The notes under the pieces were generated by a model. It saw only the letters and a list, made by a program, of their open reading frames with translations, did no database searches and was not told the DNA's origin. This document shows positions 18,423 through 27,690 of a stretch of 64,000 bases of DNA, in pieces. Positions within the stretch are counted from its first letter, which is position 1. The number at the start of each line of letters is the position of its first letter. The DNA lies in NCBI GenBank assembly GCA_002483085.1, contig DLHF01000078.1, forward strand, positions 54,507-118,506, read 5' to 3'. The translations under genes were made by a program, and so were the position numbers. The stretch is from Ignavibacteria bacterium UBA7675. GTDB lineage: Bacteria; Bacteroidota; Ignavibacteria; Kapaibacteriales; UB7675.

Positions 18423-21400
18423 TTAACGCACGACGAGCAGCCTGCGCACGGTTTGCACACTGCCTGCATTGAAGTGCAGGTAATACACACCCGAGCTAAG
18501 GGACTCGCACGAGATCGACACGGTATGAGCGCCTGCATCGAAGTACGACGCGTTGGCGATTTCCGCTACTTTCTCTCCGAGTTCATTGTACAGTGCCATC
18601 GACACACGGCTGCCATTTGCCAGCGTAAAGCTTACCGATGTGCGATCGGTGAACGGATTGGGATACGGCGTGCCAAAGGTTGTACCATCGGCGAGCTCTT
18701 CCACACCCGTTACGCCTTGAATTTCAAACAGCGGAGTACGGCTGTATTCGAGTTCCGGATCGCTGTTGTACAGCGCGCGCAGCATGCCTTCCTTCGTCGA
18801 GACGGCAGGGACCATCCAGTCGTAGGTGCGTTTTACTGCATCAACATTGTACTGCACAGGTGTCCAGTTCACACCGCCATCCACCGAGTATTCAAGATCG
18901 TAAGCATCCAGGTTTTCGCTATTCCAGCGCACGCGGCTCGACGTACCGGAAGCCAGCTTGTCGCCGGATTTCGGCGTTGTAAACGAGAGCGAGCCGGAAA
19001 GGATTCTGAAGCGACCCGTGCGGGTAATTTCAGCACCGTCTTCGCTATCGAGCATACGAACAACAGCATTTTTGGTATTAGCCGAAGGAATGCTCCAGTA
19101 GAGCAGACCATCAGAAGCATTGCGCTCTGTAGAAACGGCAGTCCACGATGCACCGCCATTCGACGAGAACTCAAAGCGTACTTTGCTGTAGCCTGCGCTC
19201 TGCCATTTGATCGTTTCGCTTTTACCGGATTGGTAGATCGGATCCGCAGCAGCCGGACGCGAGATCGACGCAGTAGCTGCGCTGATCGAGAACGTTTTAT
19301 CGCTGCGGTCGAGCTCGATACCTGTTTCGTGGTCAACAATGCGAATCAAGCACTGATTAGAGTTCAGAGTTGACGGAACCTGCCACGAGTATGCCTGCAG
19401 CGACGACTGTACAGCACTCTGCGAAGCAGCTTGCCAGGTAGCGCCATTGTCTGTAGAATACTGAATGCGGATCAGCGGAGCATTGTTGTTTTTCCATGTA
19501 AGGCGATAGGTTTTGTTTGTGCGCCAGCTTTCGCCACCATTCGGGAAAAGAACGGTTGCATTGTACAACAGGATAGGCTTGATAGGCTGGAACTCGCCAC
19601 GGCCTGTAAGCACTGTACCATCGGTAGCAAGTACGACAGTGCTGCGGAACCAGTTGAATACCAAAGGCATATCTGTGCGTTTGATTTCGAAGCGGAGCAT
19701 ACCAATAGACTGCTTCACAGCAGGCACGGTCTCGCCGGATTTACCCGAGCGATTATCGTACTCAATTTCGATACTACGCACATTGGGCAGAGCCTGATTT
19801 ACATTGGGCTTCGGAGCCGAGAACATCGGCGAATAGCCTTTTGCAGTGTTGCCGTTGTACGGAACTGTAGCGATGTTGTCCAGCGATACAAAGCGCAGAG
19901 CAGAGGTATTGTAAGAAATTGCGAATGTAGCATTACCCATACCAAAGCCAGTACCATTGTTGCGGATCGACACCGGAATTTCGAGGTAGTTTCCTACGAC
20001 TTTAGGCTCTGCTGTTACGGTATAGCTTACCGAACCAGACTGGATAGCAACCGGAGGTTCAACTGTGGGCTCATCCGCTGTACCCGGCTGAGCCGAGAGG
20101 AATGCCTGCGGTTGTTCCATTGCAGCGGTATTGTCGAAGCGGCTATTGTCCATCACACCAGATTTCATAGCCACAGGAGGTTCAACGCCGCCATTGGCTA
20201 TCGACGGGAAGGTAACGCTAATAATCGACGACACTTTTCCAACGTTGCGGAACACGATTTCGCGGTCGACAGCATTCACTGTTCCGTCGCCTGTAATATC
20301 GGAACGAACAAGCGATGTACCTGCATCGAGCACAACCTGCACACGGTCGGCAGCGTTGATCTGGCCATCGGCTGTAACGTCGCCACCTACCATTGCTGCA
20401 ACTGCATTACCCGATGTAATAGCGCCATTACCTGCATAACCACGGTTGAAAATCAGACCTGTACGCGAGTAAGGCTCGGCGTAGACATTAGCTTGAGTAA
20501 CGTTAGCAGGCGCATTTACACCGCTATAAGCTGTGTAGAGCCCTTGCGTAAGCCATGCGGTAGAAGGAATCGTGGAAAGCGTAGCATTCGTTGTCAGGAT
20601 ATTGTTGTATGCGCCACCCCAGCTTTGGAAATCCCAGCCGGATTCGACATCCCATGTTGCTTCATCATCGCCGCTAAAACGGAACGGAGCGGGATAACGC
20701 GACATAATGGGAAGGTGGTTCGGATGCTCTACAACTACCCAGTAATTTCCATCGGGCAGATTTGTAAAGATAAACGGAACGTTTGCGAACTGGTTGTTAC
20801 CGGCATTGCGGTTTGTAAAGTCGCGGTCGGCATACTGGTATTCGGATTCAGCCGAGTCAGCGATTTCACCGGGCGTACCAGCGTTATCGGTGTACAGCTT
20901 AATCTTCAAACCACCACCGGAGAAGTTCGTTTGCAGGTCGGTAAGAGTCGACGTCGTTGTAAAGTCGTCGTGATAGCCTTCCAGTACCACACGCACAGTA
21001 AAGTTGCTGGGCGGTACAATTGTGAACAGCGGACCTTCGCCAGTAACGGCTGTAACAGTTGTAGTTGTTGTAATCAGCGCCGACGGTGTTGCAGTAACAC
21101 GGAAGCGCGCGTTGGTAAGCGTAGCCGACAGCGGAGCAGTCGTACCATCAAATACGCCATCGTCGTCTGGATCAGGATCGGCATTAGATATGTCGAGCTG
21201 CGTACCAAACTGTACAATACCACCTGTGCCTGTAAAGCGGTAGGAAGAGGTCGTGGTCAGTGTCATAGCGTCGCCTTGCGCTACATCCCAGTAATCGCTG
21301 GAGACATACTGATAAGGCTGCACAATATTACCACCACCACCCCGGATCGAGTATTCAAGCGAAGGAGCTGTAAGAGTAGCTGTTGTTGTACCTGTTGTTA

Positions 21401-24400
21401 CCGAACCGTAGTCGAAGCCCACCCAACGAACACGTACATCGGTTTCGCTGTTGCGAACACGCTGGCGGAATGTCGGCTCTACGATTTTGATATACGGCTC
21501 TACTGCTACATACTCAAGGCTGTCGGCATAGAAGCGCGCACGGATCGACTGGTTGGATGTTCTGACCGAGCGATGGAAGCCACCATTGATAAAGGAATGG
21601 CCGTTAAAGCTGATCGAAGATACAAGATTGCTGCTGAAGCCCGACGTCAGTTGTTCTGCGCGAATGTTCAGAGCGCCTTGGATAAAGTTGGTCATAGCCG
21701 TCGGCTCGCTACCAGTTGCATCTTCGCTGTTCGGAGCACCACTCCAGTAGCGAATTTCGCGGTATTCACCAATAAAACCACGAGGTGTCGTGCCGCCTTC
21801 ATAGCCAATGTACACCGGATACTCGTTCAGCGAGCTCACGAAAAGGCTGTTGCCAAGCTGGTTGGTAATTGCTGTGTCGGTCTGTGCAGTACCATCGAGG
21901 TAGAACAGGATTGTAGATGTACCACCATTGCCAAGGCTTACATACACGCCTACATGAGTCCATGCAGAATCGAGTTCTACGCTGTTAGGACGGATAAGCG
22001 GAGCATCTGCACTGCTTGTAGCTGTGCGGAGTGTACCGGAAGTATCGCGAAGTATAAACTGGATTTGCCCGGTAGGCAGCAGGCGCAGCGTGTAGTACAA
22101 GTCGCCTGTTGTCGTGTCCATTTTGGTGACAATCGGGAAATACTCTTCACCCACAGTCGGGAAACGATAGGGGCGAATCCACGCTTCGAGGAAGCCCTCG
22201 CTGCCAGAGATATTAAACGAGCGATTGCTGCCGCCGTCGTCGATTGTTACAATGCTGTTCGCTGTTCTGCGAACTGCAAAATACGGAGCAACAGTAAAGG
22301 CCTCAGATGTGTTCGACACATTCGCGTCGTTGCTGCTTGCACCAACAATGCGCAGCTTTGCGCTGTGCGAATAAGCGCTGCTCGGCAAAAAGCGAAGCGA
22401 AGCCGATGTAGAGGGAAGCCACTCTACTTGGCTGTCTTCGAGGTTCACACCAAGGAGATCACCGGCTACAGAGCCAGCGGTCGACCACGATGTGCCACCG
22501 TCGAGGCTAAATTGCAGAGAGACATCCGCCGACAGGTTTGTCAGTGTAGCAACTGTACCAATACCATAGCCGACCCAGCGGACGGTAAATGTAGTATCAA
22601 GAAGGTTGCTTACACCTTCGCCGCCTACGGGCGAAGTAAGGCGAATGTGGCCAAGGTCGGGGCGGAACTGTGCAGCCGAGTTGCTGGCCGAACCACCAGT
22701 GTAGAACTGAGCGTCCTGTCCGTTGCCCTGGAAGAATTGCTCGGTAGCTGCATCGCGCAGCGAGCCTTCAAATGTATAGCACAGTTCGAGCGACTTCAGC
22801 ACATTGATTGTACCGCCGGTACTTGTTGCGTTGGCGATACCTGCCACGCGCTGGCGGATCGAATCCTGCGGCAGTGCAGCACGCCATACACGCGTGCCTT
22901 TCAGGCCAGCATGCAGGTAATTAGATGCACTGTCCAGACCCGAGCCTGTGGGGTTCACACCAATCCAGACCGGGTGGTTTGTCGTAATCATACGAATATC
23001 CGTAGCGCTGTCATTTGTCTTGCGATCCACGATCTCCCCGTTTACATAGAGGATCATCGTGTCTTTGTCGACAGTTGCAGCAAGGTGCACCCAGTTGGCA
23101 GCGTGCGACGTGCCAAGAGGCGAAACATCGCTTGCTGTGGGCAGCGCGTCGGGCGACACAATAGTAGCGATATAACCACCGGGGCCACGACCGAGGATTT
23201 CACGTGCGCGGAAAGCCGGATAACGTCCGTCTTTGAGATACAGCATCCACGCGCCTTCGTCGCCAGCAGCAGCAGCACCAGCACCCGAAGCTACAATACC
23301 GGGCTCGGAGCCAACAGCCTTGTATTCATTCAGGTTGATCCAAGTCTCCACCGTTAGCGGCGTGGCATTGCTGTATGTACCGGCAGTACGCATGTACTGA
23401 TCTGTACCGTTGAGCTGCGCAAAGAATAGGCGTCCAATAACAAAATTGGCATCGCTCATATCCATTGGCGTCTGCTTCGTGCGCGATGTAATATTGGCGG
23501 TCACAGGAGTCGTGAGCTGCGTGATACGCAAGCGTCCGTTCTCCGAGCGGCCAAAGAAGCTGGCGTTGGTTGTCCACACAACGCGCAGAGGATCGCGATA
23601 GCCGAAGGTAGCACTGGTAAGCGGAAGACCGTTTTGCAGTGTAATTACATGGGTAGTAGCAGTAGTAGAAAGCTGGCCGGAGACCACAACCGAAAGCGAA
23701 GCAATCGAGCTTGTCTGTGTGGTTGTCTCGGCAACACGACCGAGCTCTGTCCACGAAGAACCGCCGTTGAGCGAGTATTCGAGAATATAAGCCGTAGCAG
23801 TAGTTGCGTGAACATTATTGTTGATCGGGTCCAGACCACTGCGCTCAAAATAGATGGGATAACCTTTGTCGGGATCAGTACCGAGAATCGAAGCGTATGA
23901 TTTATCGCGGTCAACGACTTCAGAAGGACCGTTGGGGTTGAGCAGTGTAATACCGACAATCGTCATTGCAGCCGGGTCCGTAAATGTTGTCTGGCTGCGC
24001 ATATTGTTGCCGTTGACATCGAATATCTCGATGTTGCCCGGCGCTACAACGGCTGTACTCCACGCTACACCCGTATTCACCGATGTATTGGGGCTGCCCT
24101 GAATATCAAAAATCACTTTGCCAATATAGCTCCCGCGCCCTGCTGTGTCAGGTCGCAGACCACCATTGCCAAGCGATGTTAGCTGAATCTCCACCGAATA
24201 CAAGCCAGCGCCATACGAAGCTGTCGTAATAGCGTTATATCCATTTCCGGCGTTATACTGGGAAGCGATACTAACAACGGGGTTGGCAACATCAACATCG
24301 TAGGATATCGAATCGGTCGATGCGGCGCTCTGAGCAGCCGCTGGTGCAAGGTAGGTCTGGTTGTACTGTAGTACCAGCGAAGCATCGCCAAGAGCAGGCG

Positions 24401-24596
24401 CGCTGGCAGATAAGGATCTCGCCCATACTTCGACATGAATCTGATCGCCGCGACGGCGCTGATTCATTGTAACTTCGTACATCTGAGAGTACAAATCAGT
24501 GCCTAGCAGGAACAGTCCCAGTAGCATCAAAAGCAGAACCTTCCCTGAATATCTGCCTGGGGATTTCCCTGTGCGGGAAAAAGAGACAAGCGTCAT
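18423..24596 (-). CDS. Giant T9SS cargo with cohesin-, LamG- and dockerin-like domains
   Basis: The 2057-residue protein starts at ATG 24596; the hydrophobic signal core KVLLLMLLGLFLLG follows a basic N-region. Domains in order: cohesin-like beta domain (about 40-180); LamG/concanavalin-like (about 388-600, LTVETWINLNEY); a second LamG-like (about 772-980, GFLEAWIRPYRF); large beta regions; dockerin-like pair of calcium loops (about 1400-1455, GDVTADGQINAADR and SDITGDGTVNAVDR); a second cohesin-like domain (about 1520-1640); three Ig-like repeats with FPNGGESW and related cores (about 1680-1975); and a T9SS type A sorting domain (about 1980-2057, opening YPNPFTDRTSVSF and ending VRRLLVVR). 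It is exported and probably surface-attached or released. Binding of glycans or partner proteins is inferred from the domains. Its own terminator lies directly downstream. Confidence 0.85.
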   Translation of the reverse strand: MTLVSFSRTGKSPGRYSGKVLLLMLLGLFLLGTDLYSQMYEVTMNQRRRGDQIHVEVWARSLSASAPALGDASLVLQYNQTYLAPAAAQSAASTDSISYDVDVANPVVSIASQYNAGNGYNAITTASYGAGLYSVEIQLTSLGNGGLRPDTAGRGSYIGKVIFDIQGSPNTSVNTGVAWSTAVVAPGNIEIFDVNGNNMRSQTTFTDPAAMTIVGITLLNPNGPSEVVDRDKSYASILGTDPDKGYPIYFERSGLDPINNNVHATTATAYILEYSLNGGSSWTELGRVAETTTQTSSIASLSVVVSGQLSTTATTHVITLQNGLPLTSATFGYRDPLRVVWTTNASFFGRSENGRLRITQLTTPVTANITSRTKQTPMDMSDANFVIGRLFFAQLNGTDQYMRTAGTYSNATPLTVETWINLNEYKAVGSEPGIVASGAGAAAAGDEGAWMLYLKDGRYPAFRAREILGRGPGGYIATIVSPDALPTASDVSPLGTSHAANWVHLAATVDKDTMILYVNGEIVDRKTNDSATDIRMITTNHPVWIGVNPTGSGLDSASNYLHAGLKGTRVWRAALPQDSIRQRVAGIANATSTGGTINVLKSLELCYTFEGSLRDAATEQFFQGNGQDAQFYTGGSASNSAAQFRPDLGHIRLTSPVGGEGVSNLLDTTFTVRWVGYGIGTVATLTNLSADVSLQFSLDGGTSWSTAGSVAGDLLGVNLEDSQVEWLPSTSASLRFLPSSAYSHSAKLRIVGASSNDANVSNTSEAFTVAPYFAVRRTANSIVTIDDGGSNRSFNISGSEGFLEAWIRPYRFPTVGEEYFPIVTKMDTTTGDLYYTLRLLPTGQIQFILRDTSGTLRTATSSADAPLIRPNSVELDSAWTHVGVYVSLGNGGTSTILFYLDGTAQTDTAITNQLGNSLFVSSLNEYPVYIGYEGGTTPRGFIGEYREIRYWSGAPNSEDATGSEPTAMTNFIQGALNIRAEQLTSGFSSNLVSSISFNGHSFINGGFHRSVRTSNQSIRARFYADSLEYVAVEPYIKIVEPTFRQRVRNSETDVRVRWVGFDYGSVTTGTTTATLTAPSLEYSIRGGGGNIVQPYQYVSSDYWDVAQGDAMTLTTTSSYRFTGTGGIVQFGTQLDISNADPDPDDDGVFDGTTAPLSATLTNARFRVTATPSALITTTTTVTAVTGEGPLFTIVPPSNFTVRVVLEGYHDDFTTTSTLTDLQTNFSGGGLKIKLYTDNAGTPGEIADSAESEYQYADRDFTNRNAGNNQFANVPFIFTNLPDGNYWVVVEHPNHLPIMSRYPAPFRFSGDDEATWDVESGWDFQSWGGAYNNILTTNATLSTIPSTAWLTQGLYTAYSGVNAPANVTQANVYAEPYSRTGLIFNRGYAGNGAITSGNAVAAMVGGDVTADGQINAADRVQVVLDAGTSLVRSDITGDGTVNAVDREIVFRNVGKVSSIISVTFPSIANGGVEPPVAMKSGVMDNSRFDNTAAMEQPQAFLSAQPGTADEPTVEPPVAIQSGSVSYTVTAEPKVVGNYLEIPVSIRNNGTGFGMGNATFAISYNTSALRFVSLDNIATVPYNGNTAKGYSPMFSAPKPNVNQALPNVRSIEIEYDNRSGKSGETVPAVKQSIGMLRFEIKRTDMPLVFNWFRSTVVLATDGTVLTGRGEFQPIKPILLYNATVLFPNGGESWRTNKTYRLTWKNNNAPLIRIQYSTDNGATWQAASQSAVQSSLQAYSWQVPSTLNSNQCLIRIVDHETGIELDRSDKTFSISAATASISRPAAADPIYQSGKSETIKWQSAGYSKVRFEFSSNGGASWTAVSTERNASDGLLYWSIPSANTKNAVVRMLDSEDGAEITRTGRFRILSGSLSFTTPKSGDKLASGTSSRVRWNSENLDAYDLEYSVDGGVNWTPVQYNVDAVKRTYDWMVPAVSTKEGMLRALYNSDPELEYSRTPLFEIQGVTGVEELADGTTFGTPYPNPFTDRTSVSFTLANGSRVSMALYNELGEKVAEIANASYFDAGAHTVSISCESLSSGVYYLHFNAGSVQTVRRLLVVR

Positions 24597-25077
24597 ACGT
24601 CCTCCAAGAGGTTAAAAAAAAGTGCACCACATCCGTGTGGAAAAAGCCGCAATATGTATGAAAAGGAGCTCCGGTTTTATCCGGTTTGTTAACTGTGAGG
24701 TTGGCGTTGTTAGGATTGGAGCCGCCGGTAACCCGAACAAAATATTGGGTAATTCCGGGCCCGCGACACCTTTTGCCTATACTATGAAGTACACAATCAA
24801 AGTACTGGAACTGTCTCTGTGCAGTTCCTAAAGCCTTTGTGGACCCATCCTTGAGCCCAGCCTGAGGTATGCACAGACGAAAGAATCGGTTTGAAGAATT
24901 AATTCTTTAATCCTTCGCCCTATAATTTTTTTTAACACGGTAAAGTTACCCCTTTTTAGAGGGCGATTGCGCCCTAAAAATCATATAGTTACGCCTTTTT
25001 TCGTATTTTGTGTTTCTTTATCGCTGTGGAAGCCCGGCAAAAGCTGTGGCGGGCAGCGCCTCTCTGTCTTCTCTACT
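24597..25077. other. Divergent intergenic region with two inverted repeats
   Basis: These 481 bases separate the minus-strand T9SS giant from prfC, so both promoters should lie here. AAGAATTAATTCTT at 24894-24907 is a perfect 14-bp palindrome that could be an operator. A hairpin at 24953-24980 pairs TTTTTA and GGGCG with CGCCC and TAAAAA, with a GA bulge, about 97 nt before the prfC start. It lacks a 3' T run, so it is not a normal terminator. I see no convincing gene here; a 69-codon ORF at 24622 has no support. Confidence 0.5.
24894..24907. promoter_or_regulatory. 14-bp palindrome, candidate operator
   Basis: AAGAATT and AATTCTT abut as a perfect palindrome in the divergent region before prfC and the T9SS giant. 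No regulator gene is adjacent, so any function is a guess. Confidence 0.25.
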
Positions 25078-26700
25078 ATGACTACTGCAACAGATACTTT
25101 GTCGGAAATACGGCGCCGCAGGACTTTTGCTATTATCTCGCACCCCGATGCCGGAAAAACAACGATGACCGAAAAGCTGCTGCTGTTCGGCAATGCTATT
25201 CACATGGCCGGAATGGTGAAAGCTAAGAAAGCTCAGCATTTTGCTACGTCCGATTGGATGGAAATCGAAAAGCAACGCGGTATCTCTGTGTCGTCGTCGG
25301 TGATGCAGTTCGACTACGCCGATCACGCTTTTAACCTGCTGGACACTCCTGGCCACCAGGATTTCAGCGAGGATACCTATCGCGTGCTCACAGCCGTAGA
25401 CAGCGCCCTGATGCTTATCGACTCGGCAAAAGGTATCGAAACCCAAACAAAAAAGCTGTTTCAGGTGTGCCGGGATCGCCATATTCCTATCGTGACATTT
25501 ATGAATAAGCTCGATCGCGAAGGGCGCGATCCGTTCGATCTTATCGACGAAGTAGAGAAAGTGCTGAGCTTGCCCTGCACTATTGCTACTTGGCCTATTG
25601 GCCAGGGCGACCGCTTTAAAGGGGTGTACGACCGGTTTAACCGCTGCATACGGTTGTTTGAGCCCAATCGAAAATCTATGCGTAACTTCGAGCAGGAAGT
25701 TTTTACCGATCTGGACGATCCGCTGTTAGAAAAACGCATCGGCAGCGAATTCCTCGCGAAGCTGCGCGAAGACCTCGATCTTCTCGATGGTGTCGTTGGT
25801 GAATTCGACCGCGAACACTTTCTTGCAGGCACAGTCAGCCCCGTCTTTTTTGGTTCGGCAGTGAACAATTTCGGCGTGCAGGAAGTGCTCGACTTTATTG
25901 CTAACCACGCGCCTGCTCCCCTGCCCCGCCCCGCAGAAACTCGTACCGTCGACCCTGAAGAAGCAGAGTTTACCGGGCTAATTTTTAAAATTCAGGCAAA
26001 TATGGATCCTAAGCACCGCGACCGATTCGCTTTTATGCGCATCTGCTCCGGTGAGTTCACGCTTGGAATGAATGCTTACCACGTGCGATTAGGCCGGAAT
26101 TTCAGGATCAACAACGCTACGCAGTTCATGTCGCAGGAGCGCAAGCATATCGACCGCGCTTATGCTGGCGATATTATCGGCTTGCACGACCGGGGCACGC
26201 TGATGATCGGCGATACGATTACAATGGGCGAAAACCTGAAGTTTACGGGTATTCCACAGTTTGCGCCCGATATTTTCTCTCTCGTGAGGCTGAATAATCC
26301 TATCAAGATTAAACAGCTTCAGCAGGGGTTAGAACACCTCTCGGAGGAAGGAACTTCGCAGCTATTTCGCCGGAAATACAACTCCGATATGATTATCGGC
26401 GTGGTAGGCCAGCTCCAGCTCGAAGTGGTGAAATTCCGCCTGCTTAATGAATACGGAGCCGATGCGATCTTTACAACTATGCCCTATACGGCGTCGCGAT
26501 GGTACTACTCCGACGATAAAAAAGTGCTTGAAAAGTTTGAGAGTTATTACCGCGACCACATCGTATTTGATGTGCGCGACTATAATTTGATGCTCTTCAA
26601 AAGCGACTGGGAGCGTAATTATATCGAAGACAAGCACAGCGATATAAAGTTTTTCTCCAGCTTGCTCAACTACGAGCAAGAAGCCGTCATCAGGAAATAA
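25078..26700 (+). CDS. prfC: Peptide chain release factor 3 (GTPase)
   Basis: ATG 25078 gives 540 residues, close to the usual length of about 530; the open frame upstream to 24967 is not RF3-like. The GTPase domain shows the P-loop SHPDAGKTT (21-29), switch-region sequence WMEIEKQRGISVSSSVMQF, the G3 motif LDTPGHQDF and the G4 motif NKLDRE. The RF3-specific later parts follow, including FAPDIFSLVRL and GVVGQLQLEVVKFRL. It recycles RF1/RF2 from the ribosome after termination. It appears to be transcribed alone or with the downstream YceH-family gene 234 nt away. Confidence 0.96.
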   Translation: MTTATDTLSEIRRRRTFAIISHPDAGKTTMTEKLLLFGNAIHMAGMVKAKKAQHFATSDWMEIEKQRGISVSSSVMQFDYADHAFNLLDTPGHQDFSEDTYRVLTAVDSALMLIDSAKGIETQTKKLFQVCRDRHIPIVTFMNKLDREGRDPFDLIDEVEKVLSLPCTIATWPIGQGDRFKGVYDRFNRCIRLFEPNRKSMRNFEQEVFTDLDDPLLEKRIGSEFLAKLREDLDLLDGVVGEFDREHFLAGTVSPVFFGSAVNNFGVQEVLDFIANHAPAPLPRPAETRTVDPEEAEFTGLIFKIQANMDPKHRDRFAFMRICSGEFTLGMNAYHVRLGRNFRINNATQFMSQERKHIDRAYAGDIIGLHDRGTLMIGDTITMGENLKFTGIPQFAPDIFSLVRLNNPIKIKQLQQGLEHLSEEGTSQLFRRKYNSDMIIGVVGQLQLEVVKFRLLNEYGADAIFTTMPYTASRWYYSDDKKVLEKFESYYRDHIVFDVRDYNLMLFKSDWERNYIEDKHSDIKFFSSLLNYEQEAVIRK

Positions 26701-26734
26701 TGTTCCCGGTTGCCAGACAACCTGCGGTGAAGGC

Positions 26735-26850
26735 CGAAAACCACGAGGCGGACGTGCAGCGCGGTGCAGCGACCTACCGTAGAGCCGTCCCGCAGGGCGG
26801 CTCCCCCGAAGACCGAAGCGCACAAAGAAATGTCCCGCAGGGCGGCTCTA
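26735..26850 (-). repeat. Dispersed repeat, copy D (rearranged alpha plus partial beta)
   Basis: An inverted alpha module (CCACGAGGCGG, then GTGCAGCGCGGTGC, about 26741-26769) is joined directly to a partial beta hairpin (GTAGAGCCGTCCC...). The 17-bp unit from GTCCCGCAGGG to CGGCTC occurs twice in tandem, at 26787-26803 and 26832-26848. This order, alpha before beta on the same side, differs from the intact copies and suggests rearrangement. Confidence 0.75.
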
Positions 26851-26934
26851 TCCTTGAAGAATTCATGCAGCAGTTGTAATTTCCCGACGCGAATCCCCGG
26901 ATATTGTTCACGACGAGCTTGAAAGGATGAGGTT

Positions 26935-27612
26935 ATGACAGAAGGTTCGACACAGGAGATTCTTACGCCCCTTGAACAACGCGTGTTGGGCAGTCTCATC
27001 GAAAAGCAGATGACAACGCCCGACTACTACCCGATGACGCTGAATGCGCTTACAAATGCGTGCAATCAGAAGTCCAACCGCGACCCTATTGTGCAGTTCG
27101 AGGAAACCGATGTCGCGCACGGAATCGACGGGCTGCGCCAGAAGGGCTTTGCCCAATTAGTAGAAGCAGCGGGCAGCCGCATTCCCAAGTACCAGCACAG
27201 CCTGCCGAGAGTGCACGACCTTACACGACCTGAAATCGCAATTTTGTGCGAGCTGCTGCTGCGCGGAGCGCAAACTGTGGGCGAAATCAGGACACGGGCA
27301 TCGCGCATGTACGACTTTGCCGATCTGAGCCAAGTAGAAGAGATGCTGCTGGAGCTCATCAACCGCGAGCAACCGCTGGTAGTAAAGCTGCCGCGCCAAG
27401 CCGGGCGCAAGGAAAACCGATTTATGCACATGCTGGGCGGTATGCCGGAGATTACCGACGAACCGCACGGCCTCTCGCCCGAGGCAGCGACGCTGGCACT
27501 GCGCGGCGACAACGAGCGCATCACGCGATTGGAAGAAGAAGTGGCAGCGCTGCGCCAGACAGTGGCAAACCTCGAACAGCAGTTTGAAGAATTCCGCAGG
27601 CAATTTGAGTAG
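26935..27612 (+). CDS. YceH-family (UPF0502 / DUF480) protein
   Basis: ATG 26935 follows AGGATGAGGT, a good ribosome site. The 225 residues match the UPF0502 pattern: an N-terminal winged-helix pair beginning LTPLEQRVLGSLIEKQMTTP, the core LNALTNACNQKSNRDP, a second winged helix (PEIAILCELLLRGAQTVGEI) and a C-terminal coiled coil (about 190-225). The family is widespread, and its biochemical role is not settled; the tandem winged helices suggest DNA or protein binding. It is cytoplasmic. Confidence 0.9.
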   Translation: MTEGSTQEILTPLEQRVLGSLIEKQMTTPDYYPMTLNALTNACNQKSNRDPIVQFEETDVAHGIDGLRQKGFAQLVEAAGSRIPKYQHSLPRVHDLTRPEIAILCELLLRGAQTVGEIRTRASRMYDFADLSQVEEMLLELINREQPLVVKLPRQAGRKENRFMHMLGGMPEITDEPHGLSPEAATLALRGDNERITRLEEEVAALRQTVANLEQQFEEFRRQFE

Positions 27613-27628
27613 CAAAAATGCCTCGGCA

Positions 27629-27648
27629 AGCCTATCAACGCATAGGCT
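27629..27648. repeat. 7-bp inverted repeat after the YceH-family gene
   Basis: AGCCTAT and ATAGGCT pair perfectly around a CAACGC loop, 17 nt after the stop. No T run follows, so it may be a weak terminator or a boundary mark of the AT-rich module that begins just downstream. Confidence 0.45.
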
Positions 27649-27666
27649 CCTATACAGCATGTACGT

Positions 27667-27690
27667 TTATCATAACACATAGTATAGAAT
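27667..27690 (+). repeat. Left copy of imperfect direct repeat flanking the R-M-like pair
   Basis: TTATCA (27667-27672), 7 nt, then TAGTATAGAAT (27680-27690). The same two blocks, spaced by 8 nt, occur at 29919-29943 after the methyltransferase gene. The last two bases overlap the ATG of the first gene of the pair. Confidence 0.65.

Noticed and set aside
19431..23357. A 1308-codon plus-strand ORF opposite the 2057-residue T9SS gene
   Set aside because: Its sequence is rich in Cys, Arg and His with no domain logic, while the minus frame has a signal peptide, LamG-like, dockerin-like and T9SS domains. Its length comes from the rarity of TTA, CTA and TCA codons in the real gene.
24953..24980. 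Hairpin as a terminator before prfC
   Set aside because: The 3' flank on either strand is TAAAAA rather than a T run, and both flanking genes are transcribed away from it.
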